Assembly (NCBI GenBank): GCA_905221605.1
Contig: CAJNDS010000066.1
Span: 62,001-126,000, forward strand
Direction of reading: 5' to 3'
Length of the DNA stretch: 64,000 bases
From: Symbiodinium natans
Taxonomy: Eukaryota; Sar; Dinophyceae; Suessiales; Symbiodiniaceae
Under the pieces are notes generated by a model. It saw only the letters and a program-made list of their open reading frames with translations, was not told the DNA's origin and searched no databases. The position numbers and the translations under genes are program-made. The stretch's first letter is position 1; every line of letters starts with the position of its first letter. Shown piece by piece: positions 1 through 10,088 of this stretch.

Positions 1-1440
1 GAACTCGGAGCCCCGCGCAGCGGCCGATTTTTTGAGAGCACTTCAAGCCAGTTTACCCCGTGACTACACCTGATGCGGGACCCACAGCTAAGTGCTAGGC
101 CTAGTCACTTCTGGACCTGCTGGAATAGGTCGAAGCAGCAGTTCCTCACATCCCTTCTGGGCCTTCTGGCGAAAGTTCCGGCAGCCGTTTGCAGGGCTTA
201 ATCACTTCTGCGCCTTCTGGAGAAGTTTTAGGCAGCAGTTTGAGAGGCCTACTTACTGCTGGGCCTCCCGGAGAAGTTTAGGCAGCAGTTTGAGAGGCCT
301 AATCACTCTGAGCCCTCCAGGAAAGGTTGAGGCAGCAGTTTGAGAAGCCTAATCACTTCTGGGCCTTCAGGCAACTGTTGGGACAGCAGTTTGAGAGGCC
401 TAATCATTTCTGGGCCTTCTGAAAACCTTGAGGCATCAGTTTGAGAGGTCTACCACTGCTTTTGCGTGCCACAGCGCAGGAGGGCGGGCGCCCTCCTGGC
501 CGGGCAGTGAGACGGCAGGCAAGGTGCCCAAGCAACTGCCCCGCGCAGCGGCCGATTTTTGCGACTGCAAACCTGTCACAGAATGGGCAGTTTGCGGGGC
601 TTAATCACTTCTGGGCCTTCTGGAGAAGTTTTAGGCAGCAGTTTGAGAGGCCTACTTACTGCTGGGCCTTCCGGAGAAGTTTAGGCAGCAGTTTGAGAGG
701 CCTAATCACTCTGAACCCTCCAGGAAAGGTTGAGGCAGCAGTTTGAGAAGCCTAATCACTTCTGGGCCTTCAGGCAACTGTTGGGACAGCAGTTTGAGAG
801 GCCTAATCATTTCTGGGCCTTCTGAAAACCTTGAGGCATCAGTTTGAGAAGTCTACCCACTGCTTCTGCTTGCCACAGCGCAGGAGGGCGGGCGCCCTCC
901 TGGCCGGGCAGTGAAACTGCAGGCAAGGTGCCCAAGATGCCTGTCAATAGATGCGGCGTCCATTGCTTGGCATCCAGAAACTTAAAGATACTGTGGTCCC
1001 TCAACTGCCCCGCGCAGCGGCCGATTTTTGCGACTGCAAACCTGTCACAGAATGGGCAGTTTGCGGGGCTTAATCACTTCTGGGCCTTCTGGCGAAGTTT
1101 TAGGCAGCAGCTTGAGAGGCCTGCTTACTGCTGGGCCTTCCGGAGAAGTTCAGGCAGCAATTTGAGAGGCCTAGTCACTCTGAGCCCTCCAGGAAAGGTT
1201 GAGGCAGCAGTTTGAGAAGCCTAATCACTTCTGGGCCTTCAGGCAACTGTTGGGACAGCAGTTTGAGAGGCCTAATCATTTCTGGGCCTTCTGAAAACCT
1301 TGCGGCATCAGTTTGAGAGGTCTACCCACTGCTTCTGCTTGCCACAGCGCAGGAGGGCGGGCGCCCTCCTGGCCGGGCAGTGAAACTGCAGGCAAGGTGC
1401 TCAAGATGCCTGTCAATAGATGCGGCGTCCATTGCTTGGC
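1..1440. repeat. GC-rich long-period tandem repeat
   Basis: Long units of roughly 400-470 bases recur. The phrase gccacagcgcaggagggcgg appears near 468, 872 and 1341, and a GCGCAGCGGCCGATTTTT phrase near 13, 542 and 1011. Inside each unit a shorter motif built on GGCAGCAGTTTGAGAGGCCTA recurs every 40-60 bases. One unit lacks about 66 bases present in the others. The open frames here are periodic by-products of the repeat. A diverged version of the short motif returns at 38470-38760. Confidence 0.85.
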
Positions 1441-2289
1441 CTTGTGATATCTCTCCGCCTTGCTCGCAGGTCCCGCAGGTCAATAAGCTTCAGGCTCGAG
1501 ATCTCTCTTCCTGCTGCTCCCTGGTCCGGAGAGCCCATAGGCTTTAGGTTGGCGATTTATCTGCGTGCTGCTCCCAGGTCTCGTAGGCCCAAAGGCTTCA
1601 GGTTCGTGCTTTCCGGGTAAGTACTGACACGGCCTCCGCCCTATGCTGCGACTAGCACTGTCACAAGAATGAGGGGCAGACCAGAAACCTAAGCAGCAAA
1701 CCTAAACCCTAAATGCGAAGACCTACACACCCAACTACTGCCACCACGCACAGAGCTGCACACAGACGAGCCCGCCAGGCTCATCAACAAGACGCCTTCG
1801 CGGAGCCCCGCAGCGCTAGGCGCATGATTGGCAAGTGGATGTGAGGAAGCATTTTGAGTAGATGGGAATGCTACTAAAGGATATTTAACACTACACCTCA
1901 GCTAGCCCGGCACGCTTGCACAAACTGGCAAGGATTTGGGCCCCCCAGCGTGACTGCAGGTTTTGGGATTCCCCCCCCCCCTCTTGGCAATTCCGGTACT
2001 CCGTACAACGGGGGCCAGAATAACCCTGATGAAAGAACCATATGCACAAAGGGCCCCCTGCGTGCCGGTTGATTTACCTAATGAGAGTACACTTGTCATG
2101 GCCATCATCACAACTCATGACTCCTCACCTGGTTTTTTGTAGTTGCAGGCCAACCTGCTTTTGGTTCTGCAACTCTTTTTATTCCTTCACCGCTCCGCAA
2201 GAGGGGAACTGCCCGGGTGCATCCCAACCTCCACAGTACACACCTGGGGCTTGGGCCGCCAGGCACAAGTGCCCGGTGATTTGGACTAC
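1441..2289. other. no gene recognised
   Basis: No reading frame resembles a known protein. A C homopolymer lies near 1971-1982, and a short CCTAAACCCTAAA stretch near 1705 resembles TTTAGGG-type telomere repeats but is too short to call. Confidence 0.6.
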
Positions 2290-2700
2290 ATAGGGACCTG
2301 AGAACCGGTGACATATACTGAACCTGGAACGCCCGGCACAAGACCCACGGGGTTTGTGCTGCACTCTGTTGAACCTGGGACGTCTGGCAATAGACCCACT
2401 GTGGTCCATGCTGCAATAAGGACCTGAGGACCTGTGGCATTTGCTGGACCTGGGACGCCTGGCACAAGACCCACAGTGGCTTGTGCTGCAATAGGGACCT
2501 GACCTGATGAGAACCTGCGGCATCTGCTGAACCTGGGACGCCTGGCACAAGACCAACGACGGTCTGTGCTGCTATAGGAACTGATCCCACAGACCGGACC
2601 TGCGGCATCTGCTGAGCCTGGGACGCCTGACAAAACTAACCAAAACAAAACCCACGGTGGTATGTGCTGCAACAAAGACCTGAGGACCTGTGGCATCTGC
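2290..2700. repeat. tandem repeat, about 80-90-base period
   Basis: Five imperfect units contain 'aacctgggacgcctggcaca' followed by a 'ggtttgtgctgcaata' phrase. Overlapping minus-strand frames are open only because the unit is repeated. Confidence 0.8.
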
Positions 2701-3310
2701 TACATTTGCGGGTGCCCACGGGCACGCCTGACCTGGAGGGGCCTGTGCACCTTGATGAGTGTGTGGGCACCTGCGAGCACGCCTGAGCCGGAAGGGCCTG
2801 TGCACCTGGAGCCTGTGCCTTACTGGCACCTGTAAGCACGTCTGACCCGGAAGGGCCTGTGCACCTTGAGCCTGCACATGTGCGGGCACCTGCGAGCACG
2901 CCTGACCCGGAAGGGCCTGTGCACATTGAGCCTGTGCCTTTGCTGGCACCTGTAAGGGCCTGTGCATCTTGAACCTGCGCATATGCGGGCACCTGCAAGC
3001 ACGCTTGACCCGGTAGGGCCTGTGCACCTTGAGCCTGTGCATTTGCAGGCACTTGCACGCACGCCTGACCCGGCGGGGCCTGTGCACCTTGAGCCTGCGC
3101 GGGCACCTGCAAGCACGCCTGACCCGGAAGGGCCTGTGCACTTTGAGCCTGTGCATTTGCTGGCACCTGCAAGCACGCCTGACCCGGAAGGGCCTGTGCA
3201 CCTGGAGCCTGTGCATGTGCGGGCACCTACAGCCACGCCTGACCCGGACGGGCCTGGGCACCTCGAGCCTGTGCATATGCGGGCACCTGGCGGCAGGGCC
3301 CGTACTAGCT
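2701..3310. repeat. tandem repeat, about 60-base period
   Basis: About ten imperfect units carry 'cgcctgacccggaagggcct' followed by 'gtgcaccttgagcctgtgca'. Frames are open on both strands because the unit length is close to a multiple of three. No protein is inferred. Confidence 0.85.
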
Positions 3311-4305
3311 GGGGGGCATGGCACTTGTACTGAGCGCACTTCACTGTTGCAAAGAGTTGACACGCTGCACGGGTGGGAGAGGCAGGCATGCTCAGTAATG
3401 GGGCAATTGTGCGAAGGCCTAACCTTTGCTGCGTTCACGCTCTTACTAGCAGACAAAGGCCAGTGCAATGCGCAAAGCACTTCCTTGGCGTTCTCGCTCT
3501 TACTAACCAAGGGAAGCGCACAAACAGACAGACACCCACCTTCCCCGTCCACGACGGCAAAATCAACACCAGCAACATGTAGTGCTCTCGGCCGGGTGGG
3601 CCTGACGAGTGCAGTTTGGGCCAATCGAGAATGATGCGCGGCGTTCAACAGCAAACATTGATCTCAGACTGCGGCAAAAACATGCTCCTATCTTCACATG
3701 CACCGCAAAGTTAAAAGGTTTGGTGAAAATGAATTCGCACTTGCGACATAATGCAGATACCTTACGCCGAAGCTATCCGTACTGCACATATGCGCAAGAA
3801 ACTCAAAATACCGTGCTTGCGGAAGGAAACGGGCGTTCCCAACAGATATTAAACTAAACAACTCGGAAGAGAAAGAGAACGGGCGTTCTCAGTCTCACTA
3901 GTAAGCAAGAAAGAGAAACAAAGAGAAAGAGAACGGGCGTTCTCAGTCTCGAATAGTTAGAGAAAGTTGGCAGGACAACTGAGGGCTCAGTTGACGCAAC
4001 TTTCGAGCGCTCAACCCACAAAGACTCAAGGGAGAGCCAATGCAGCTTGCAAAGTGTTTACAGTGCGAAATCCAAAGCCAAGCTTTGGATTCTTCTTGCA
4101 AGCGGGCGCTCACAAGGAACTGCGCAATGCTAAGAAGCCCCAGCTACACAGCAAACACAGCACCAAGCACACCTACGCCTCCAGGCTGTCCCAGAGGGGG
4201 CCGCTACCTACGAGTAGGGTTCCAAGCAAAGAAGGACCTTTAGCAACGGACTCCCACCCCTCCTACGGCTCCCCTGGTGGCTTAACCACCTCGAGCAGAC
4301 GCGGC
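3311..4305. other. no gene recognised; short direct repeats at 3865-3960
   Basis: No supported gene. The motif 'gaacgggcgttctcagtctc' occurs twice between 3880 and 3950, and its 'acgggcgttc' core occurs again near 3827. Confidence 0.6.
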
Positions 4306-4325
4306 CTTGAGCCAAAAGGCTACGG
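4306..4325 (-). other. dinoflagellate spliced-leader relic
   Basis: Read on the minus strand this is CCGTAGCCTTTTGGCTCAAG. It matches the conserved 22-nt dinoflagellate spliced leader over its last 20 informative positions except for one missing A in the CCATTTTGG core. Spliced leaders are added to nuclear mRNAs by trans-splicing, so a genomic copy away from SL RNA genes is normally the footprint of a retroposed mRNA. The retroposed transcript would run leftward from here; no surviving coding region was recognised below 4306. Confidence 0.8.
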
Positions 4326-4794
4326 AAAAACAAAGGGCTTTGTCCATAGTCCCGAGCTGCCTGTAGGTGCGAGCGCTGTCCGTGTGGAAAACGGAACCTG
4401 GTGCAATGCGACTGCTACCGTCTGGCATCAGAAGAGCTTCCCTCAACTTGTCCAGGCTGATTGAACCACCTCCTTCTTGACCGCCTTCAGAAAGGCGCAA
4501 GCCAAACCTTACTGCTGCCCCCGACGTGCAATTTACACCACGCGATTGCCCACTGTCTTGCTTTGAAAACTGATCTTGTCAAGTTCAATGTCTTGTCCCA
4601 CACCACCAATCTGCATTGTGTTGTTCAGCCTGTCGATGATCGGAGTCAAGAACTTTCGAAAAGAAGAAAACAAGGTTCGTGGATCGATGATCAATTTCCA
4701 ACACCAATCCGGCTTTGTTAGAGATGCCGGGCGACCTCTGGAGCGCTCCAGAGGTTGCGCCTTTTTTTGCAAGATCTATGATGAAGATGCTTGG

Positions 4795-4975
4795 TTTTTT
4801 TGTTTTGGATTGTTGGCATTTATTGGCATCATATGCTTGGCTTAGATTTTGCTTTTTTGACAATTTTGGTGTTAAGTATGGCCAAAATAACTCTGGAAGC
4901 AAAGCAATCCATGGGCAAGCTTGGTCAAGACAGACGAGTTCGTAACTTTCCGAAAGCAAAGTGACGAAGAAACGT
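4795..4975 (-). repeat. dispersed repeat flank, inverted copy of 53135-53290
   Basis: The reverse complement of this stretch matches 53135-53290 closely, including 'cgtcactttgctttcggaaa' and 'catacttaacaccaaaattg'. It abuts the foldback element here and the MITE copy there, so it is probably the outer part of a larger repeat family. Confidence 0.75.
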
Positions 4976-4984
4976 CAACCTGGA

Positions 4985-5949
4985 ACACGTGAAAAAGATG
5001 ATTAAGAACTCGACCAGTTGATCCAGCTGGTTGCAGGATTGAAAGTCGCAAGAACTTGAAAGTTAAGCAAAGGCAACACCGAAGACCCAAGGCAACAGCC
5101 AAGTGCACAGAGATCGAAGTCCAAATCAGGATATACAATAATACACAAAAATACAACAATATACAAGTATAGACCAGAACATGCAGCAATATACACGTAC
5201 AAAAAAGAATAACATACAATAATTTTCAGTCATTGACAATAATATTCAACAATAGACAACAATATACAAAACATTTCAATAAAATACAACAGTATGTTCA
5301 ATAATTTTCAAAAATATGCAAAAATATACAGTAATATAGGAAAACACAATGACATACAATAAAATAAAGTAGGAAATACAAACATACAAAAATATACAAT
5401 AGTAGACAATAATGTACAATAATATACAAAAATATACAAGAGTATACAAAAACAGACTATAATATAGAATAATCTGCAAGAATATACAAAGAAAATTCAA
5501 TAATATACAATAATATACAGTAATCTGCAAAAAAGAGGAGAATATACAAAAAAACTAAAAGACACACACAAATACATGCAATAATATGCAATATGATACA
5601 AAAAATACAAGAAAATACAAGACAATACAGTAATACTCAACAATATATACAACAATATACAATACCATGCAAGAATATACAATGTCATACAATATTATAC
5701 AAGAATATACAATACTTTGCCATAGTATACATGCTGTGATTTTTGCACTTCGACACCGCCAGTTGCAGTACATCTCGACTTTCCAGCTTCCAGCTTTCTT
5801 ACTGCATGCACACGCACCCTTCTCTGTGCACTTGGCTGTTGCCTTCTTCACTGTTGCCTTTGCTTAACTTTCAAGTTCTTGCGCACTTTTCAATTCTGCG
5901 ACAAGCTGCTTGATCAACCTGGTCGAGTTCTTGATCATCTTCTTCACGT
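4985..5949. mobile_element. foldback-type element with about 110-base terminal inverted repeats
   Basis: The left end (about 4985-5115) and the right end (about 5825-5949) are imperfect reverse complements. 'cacgtgaaaaagatgattaa' at the left pairs with the right-hand end running into 'cttcttcacgtg', and 'cttgaaagttaagcaaaggc' pairs with 'gcctttgcttaactttcaag'. The interior is an AT-rich minisatellite with no coding capacity. Long terminal inverted repeats around a simple-repeat core are typical of non-autonomous foldback elements. No target duplication could be assigned. Confidence 0.75.
5115..5740. repeat. AT-rich minisatellite (ATACAATA-type)
   Basis: Many imperfect copies of 'atatacaa'/'aatatacaataata' form the loop of the foldback element. 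The Tyr/Cys-rich frames on the minus strand are by-products. Confidence 0.9.
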
Positions 5950-6566
5950 GGGCTGGTTACAACGTCGATGAGAATTATGCATTTCGAGAGGCTGTCGATT
6001 CTGCCGGCTGGAGGCCGCAGAGCTGGGAATCGGAGGGGCTCTAAAGTGCTTGCAAAACAGCCGCGCGGTGACTTGAGAGCAGATGCATCATCGCGCGCTC
6101 GCGCGCGCTGGCAAGCACGCCTAACTGGTAAATAGCTGGAACTTAATTTGAGGTTCAGGTCAAGAAATTTCTCAATCTGTCGGTCAATTTGACCGACAGA
6201 TCAAGAAATTTTTCAAGACCAGGGGGCGGACCTTTGCGCGCTTCGCGCGCTAGCGCGCTGGCGCGCGGTGTGAGGGGCGGCGGCGCTTCGGAGCGCTTGC
6301 AAGGCGCGGCGGAGGCTTTCGAGGCTGTTTGGCAGTTAGCTCGAAAGCGCTTGGCAGCTTGAAAGCGCTCGGCAGTCATCTCGTAGCTGTTTGGCAGTCA
6401 GCTCGTAGGCTGTTTGGCATACAGCTCGTAGGCTGTTTGGCATGCAGCTCGTAGGCTGTTGGGCATGCAGCCTCAAAGCAGCCGCGAAATCCCGTTTTGC
6501 AAGCATTCTAGAGCCCCTCCGATCGCTCGAGCTCCGGGCCGTAGGCTCGAGAATCGACAGTCTCTC
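5950..6566. mobile_element. MITE-like element, copy 1 (right end truncated)
   Basis: It starts with 'gggctggttac' and 'atgagaattatgcatttcga'. It contains a near-perfect palindrome around 6172-6200 (atctgtcggtcaa / ttgaccgacagat) and ends with 'gagaatcgacagtctctcga', the start of the inverted partner of the left end. The remaining inverted repeat seen in copy 2 (52350-53130) is missing, so this copy is cut at about 6566. It abuts the foldback element directly. Frames inside are not coding. Confidence 0.8.
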
Positions 6567-7345
6567 GACCTTTGTGCTTCCATTGCTGTGACCAAAGATC
6601 CAGCAACTCCACCAGGTTATGCTCGGTGGGGTGCTCTAGAACGGCCTGGCAAGCCTGCTCCATTTCACATATTATTACGTTGCGCGGTTACTCTGTTATT
6701 TCGGCCCTATGGCCCTAAAACACCATGCCGCACCCCAAATTTCGGCCTCTCCCTGCGGTGCCTGCGATCGAGCCCGCCGGCAGGCCGATTTCGGCCCTAT
6801 CACACGGGCTTGCGCGACGCCCATCTCGAGTGTGCCCCGCGCTGGGGTTTTGACGCACTTTCGGGCCGATTAAGTGCCCCGTGCGGAACCGGTGCCAAGA
6901 CGCCGTCGAACCAGTGCGGCGGGGACCATCGATCGGTCCGATCCACGGCAAGGTCTTGAAATCAAGTTTCGCACGGGCCAGGCGGATAGCGCGATTTCGA
7001 GCCGACGTCCCCTGCGTTTTCGGGTCACAATCGCGCTCTTCGGTTCATGGGGGGACAGGAGGTCTGCCAGACCTGGGTGTTTTCGGGCAGCGGGTGTGCG
7101 GGTTGGGGGTTTGGGGCATGTGATGCTCGATGATGCTCGTTATTTCCTTATTTTGCCATTTGTAGTGGTATTTTAGAGACGTTTTCGATCAGCTTTCCGT
7201 GATCTTTTTCCATGAGTTGGAGACGGTGTGAGCCCGGCCCTGAGTGCTGCTCATTTCTTCTGCAGTGGTTATGTGGAGCAGGGACATGTGTTTTGAACCA
7301 CGTGTTTTTCTTTGAGGCTCGAAGTGCTTCAGGGGGTTGGTACTT
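6567..7345. other. no gene recognised; presumed 5' flank of the retrotransposon
   Basis: Nothing resembling a protein was found. The 5' boundary of the retrotransposon that follows was not located: no sequence matching 16740-17584 (where the partner of a 5' terminal repeat would lie) was seen here. Confidence 0.5.
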
Positions 7346-7864
7346 ATGACTGCCCTCAGGGATTCGCTAGCTCGTCACATTGACGAGAATCATCCCATGG
7401 AAGATTCCACTGTGGAGACTCATGCAGACCGTCCTTTCAGCTTCTGTGAATATGATAGAGTTGCTTTATGGGAGATTGATACGAAAATTATGGAACATCA
7501 TTCTCGTCTTCGCCGATGTTTACAACACATTGCATCTTTGGAAGGTGACATTCGCAAGGCTCGCGAGTCGTTTTTGACTTCTCAGAGTCAGCAGCAGACA
7601 TCAATGTCAGTTCTGTGCTGTGATGTCGAACAACTCTTTCAGGCGATCCACGCTTTGCGACACATGGCTGAACTGCAATTTGATTTACTTAGGCACCTTC
7701 AGGAGTCGTTTAGACTTCATGCAGATATGATGGTGTGGTCCTTGACGATTGCGGGGATCACGATGTACAACCGTGAGCCCATGCCTCCACCTCAGTTCCC
7801 ATCGTTAGCGGTTCGCATGAGGCATTTCAGGCATGGCCGGAGGCCTGGCCCATACTCGCCATGA
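7346..7864 (+). CDS. small helical protein of the retrotransposon, function unknown
   Basis: An ORF of 172 codons from ATG 7346; the frame is open three codons further upstream through a TTG, but ATG is preferred. The middle (residues about 35-125) is rich in charged and Leu residues and looks alpha-helical or coiled-coil, with RLRRCLQHIASLEGDIRKA as an example. The C terminus is basic and Pro-rich. No catalytic motif is visible. Codon use resembles the downstream retrotransposon ORFs and it lies on the same strand, so it may be the first protein of the element, but it could be a chance ORF in the 5' leader. Confidence 0.45.
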   Translation: MTALRDSLARHIDENHPMEDSTVETHADRPFSFCEYDRVALWEIDTKIMEHHSRLRRCLQHIASLEGDIRKARESFLTSQSQQQTSMSVLCCDVEQLFQAIHALRHMAELQFDLLRHLQESFRLHADMMVWSLTIAGITMYNREPMPPPQFPSLAVRMRHFRHGRRPGPYSP

Positions 7865-8593
7865 CTGGTGAAATTGTGACAGACGTGACTGTCTATAGAC
7901 GAAATCTTGTCAGAAAAGGCAAGAGAAAACAGTGCACCGGCTTGAGTTTGGCTGAGTGCTGTCAAACCTTATCTGCTTGAGCATTTTTAGAGTCTGTGTT
8001 TGCTTATGCTGTCTCGGTTAACATCAGGACACATGTCATGCTATTGGATCGTGGCATCAGCTATGTTGTCGGCCCTGAGCTCAGAGTGCTTGATACATTC
8101 GGGTGCAGATCTCGCCTCGGGCTTAGCTGCCTGTTGCCGAGGATTGTTGTTGGGTGCTTTGTTTGTTGTTTGGAGGAGGAGTGCACTTGTTTTGCGACCT
8201 CACGAGTGACAGACTCATGTGCATTGTGATGCAGTGCAGTTTTGGAGAATCGTTTTGAGGCTTGCTTTTTTGTGTAAGTTTGATCACACGACCTAGGTCG
8301 TGTCTTGATTCTGAGCCGAAAGCTCGAGCCAGAAGTGCTCTCATGAAAAGCGTAGAGCCCACGAGGGCTGGCCGAGAAGAGCCTCGCAAACACTTGATGT
8401 GTATCAACAAGGAAAGGAAGGATCGGCGCCGCAGAGTATCGGTGGTATGCACAGATGTGGTCCTTGCAGCAAGTGCTCGTGAAATATTTGTGCTTCGTTG
8501 GCCCAAAACCTTAGTTTGGGGCGTGACTCGCCGGGGCATTTTGTGCAGGAGCACGGAAACCTGTGACACGAAGGCAGGTGCCTGGTGGGCCAG
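7865..8593 (+). other. retrotransposon inter-ORF leader
   Basis: No supported gene. It holds the perfect palindrome at 8286-8303. Short frames on both strands show no recognisable protein. Confidence 0.5.
8286..8303. promoter_or_regulatory. perfect 18-bp palindrome
   Basis: ACACGACCTAGGTCGTGT is its own reverse complement. It sits about 290 bases before the SR-rich ORF and 1.8 kb before the recombinase ORF. It could be a protein-binding or recombinase site, or chance; only the symmetry is seen. Confidence 0.4.
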
Positions 8594-9902
8594 ATGTACC
8601 CATGGCCATTGATGCCACCTTTTGGGACAGAGTCCCGGAGCAGTCGCCGTAGGCGGCGCAGCAGCTCAGACTCGCGCTCAAGAGAGCGAACGAGAGATCG
8701 TTCAAGGGGTCGGCGTAGGTCCAGGAGGACGGAACGCAGTCGTGGGAGCACCCCACCCCGTCGCGAGACGGCACCACCACCCATGCCACCACCACCTGCG
8801 TTACCCATGGCCAGCCCAGGGCACGTGTGGCAACAGGTGCCGGTGATGCAGCCACCGGCCTCCCAAGCTTTGCTTGGCGTGGGGCGAGAGGCAGCCTCCA
8901 GCTGGAAGGATAGCTGGAAGTCTCAGTGGAAGCAACCCCAACGAAAGCCATGGAATAAGTGGCAGAACGAGGCTTGGAAGAAGAACAAGCCAGAGGAAGA
9001 TCGTGGCAGGCCTGCTGCGAGTTACAATGTTAAGGAAGCCACACCCGAGGAGATTCGGGCAGCTGCGGCCCGGAAATCAGCTGCTGAGAAGGCTGAAACG
9101 GATGAGATTACCCTGGAGGATGAAGACGCTGATGACGGGGAATATCTCAAAGCCCTGTGGGAGTCGGCTAACACGGCTGCATGGGCGGCCACGGATCGGC
9201 CTCTCAGTGCACGTGAGTTGGTTGAGAAGGGGCAGCTTGAGCCCTGGTGGAAGTACCCTTTGGTACAAGATTGCGGCCAAATTTTCCGAGGCTTCGGAGT
9301 GTAAGTCCCTCATGGCACACCTCTCGGTGCCAGATGCAGTGGCTGGAAGAATGGCCGCGATTATGGCGGCTTTTCGGCATTATGGCCGCCCGCTGGAGGG
9401 CGATGGTGATTTGGCCCAGAAGGTTGGACCGGAGATGCTCACTTTTGATGTCCCGGGCCAAAACGTTTTGTTCGTGGGCTGCAACATCAAGGGACCGAGC
9501 TTTGTCCATGATGCCAACTATGCCAGCCAGGCCACGATGTGTCATGGCACTAGTTTTGCTTCGGTGATTGGCGTTGCCCAATGCGGAGAAATCACTGTGG
9601 GGGACAACCGGGAAGATGGCTTCCCGGCTTATGGCTTTAGTGCTCGTGGTGCCCTGGTGGGGTACTCGAAGGATGCCATGGTGGCGGCTGTGAAGAAGAC
9701 AGCGAGCCGAGCAAAGTCCCTCGGAGGGGCTATGCTGGTGGTGGAAGCTGAGCTTCCTGGGCCCACCCCTCAGGTGGAAGGTGGACACGACTACCTCCAT
9801 TCGGCATGCCGAGATGCGGGCTCAGTGCGCTCTGGGGAGCATTTTCTGCTCTCGCCTAAGCATGTTGTGCTTCGTGGCATAGCAGTGGGGTGGCCTCGCT
9901 GA
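8594..9902 (+). pseudogene. SR-rich retrotransposon protein with an ADP-ribosyltransferase-like C-terminal segment, one frameshift
   Basis: The first frame (ATG 8594 to about 9255) encodes an Arg/Ser-rich tract (residues about 15-55), a Pro-rich linker and a charged helical region rich in Lys/Trp and Ala/Glu. The conserved-looking continuation lies in the next frame (about 9255-9902), implying one indel or a programmed shift near 9250. That part holds a CHGTSF motif, then about 25 residues later YGFSARGALVGYSKD, then GGAMLVVEAEL. This order resembles the H-G-T/S, G-x-Y-F-x(n)-Y and terminal strand of PARP/Tpt1-type ADP-ribosyltransferase folds. The resemblance is by eye only. A nucleic-acid-binding, gag-like role is equally possible for the N-terminal half. 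Confidence 0.5.
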
Positions 9903-10088
9903 AAGGGTGAGCCGGACCCTTAGTATGAACAGCACGGGCTGCAGCGATCGGGCAGATCGGAAACAATGAGTTTGCACATGTGAATGTGGTCTTTTCTGTA
10001 CATGCATCAAGTTCGCCAGCAGGGACAACTCAATTTGTTGCTTTTGTGATGCGTCGGCTCAATTGTTCATATAGTATCTGGAGAGTGT

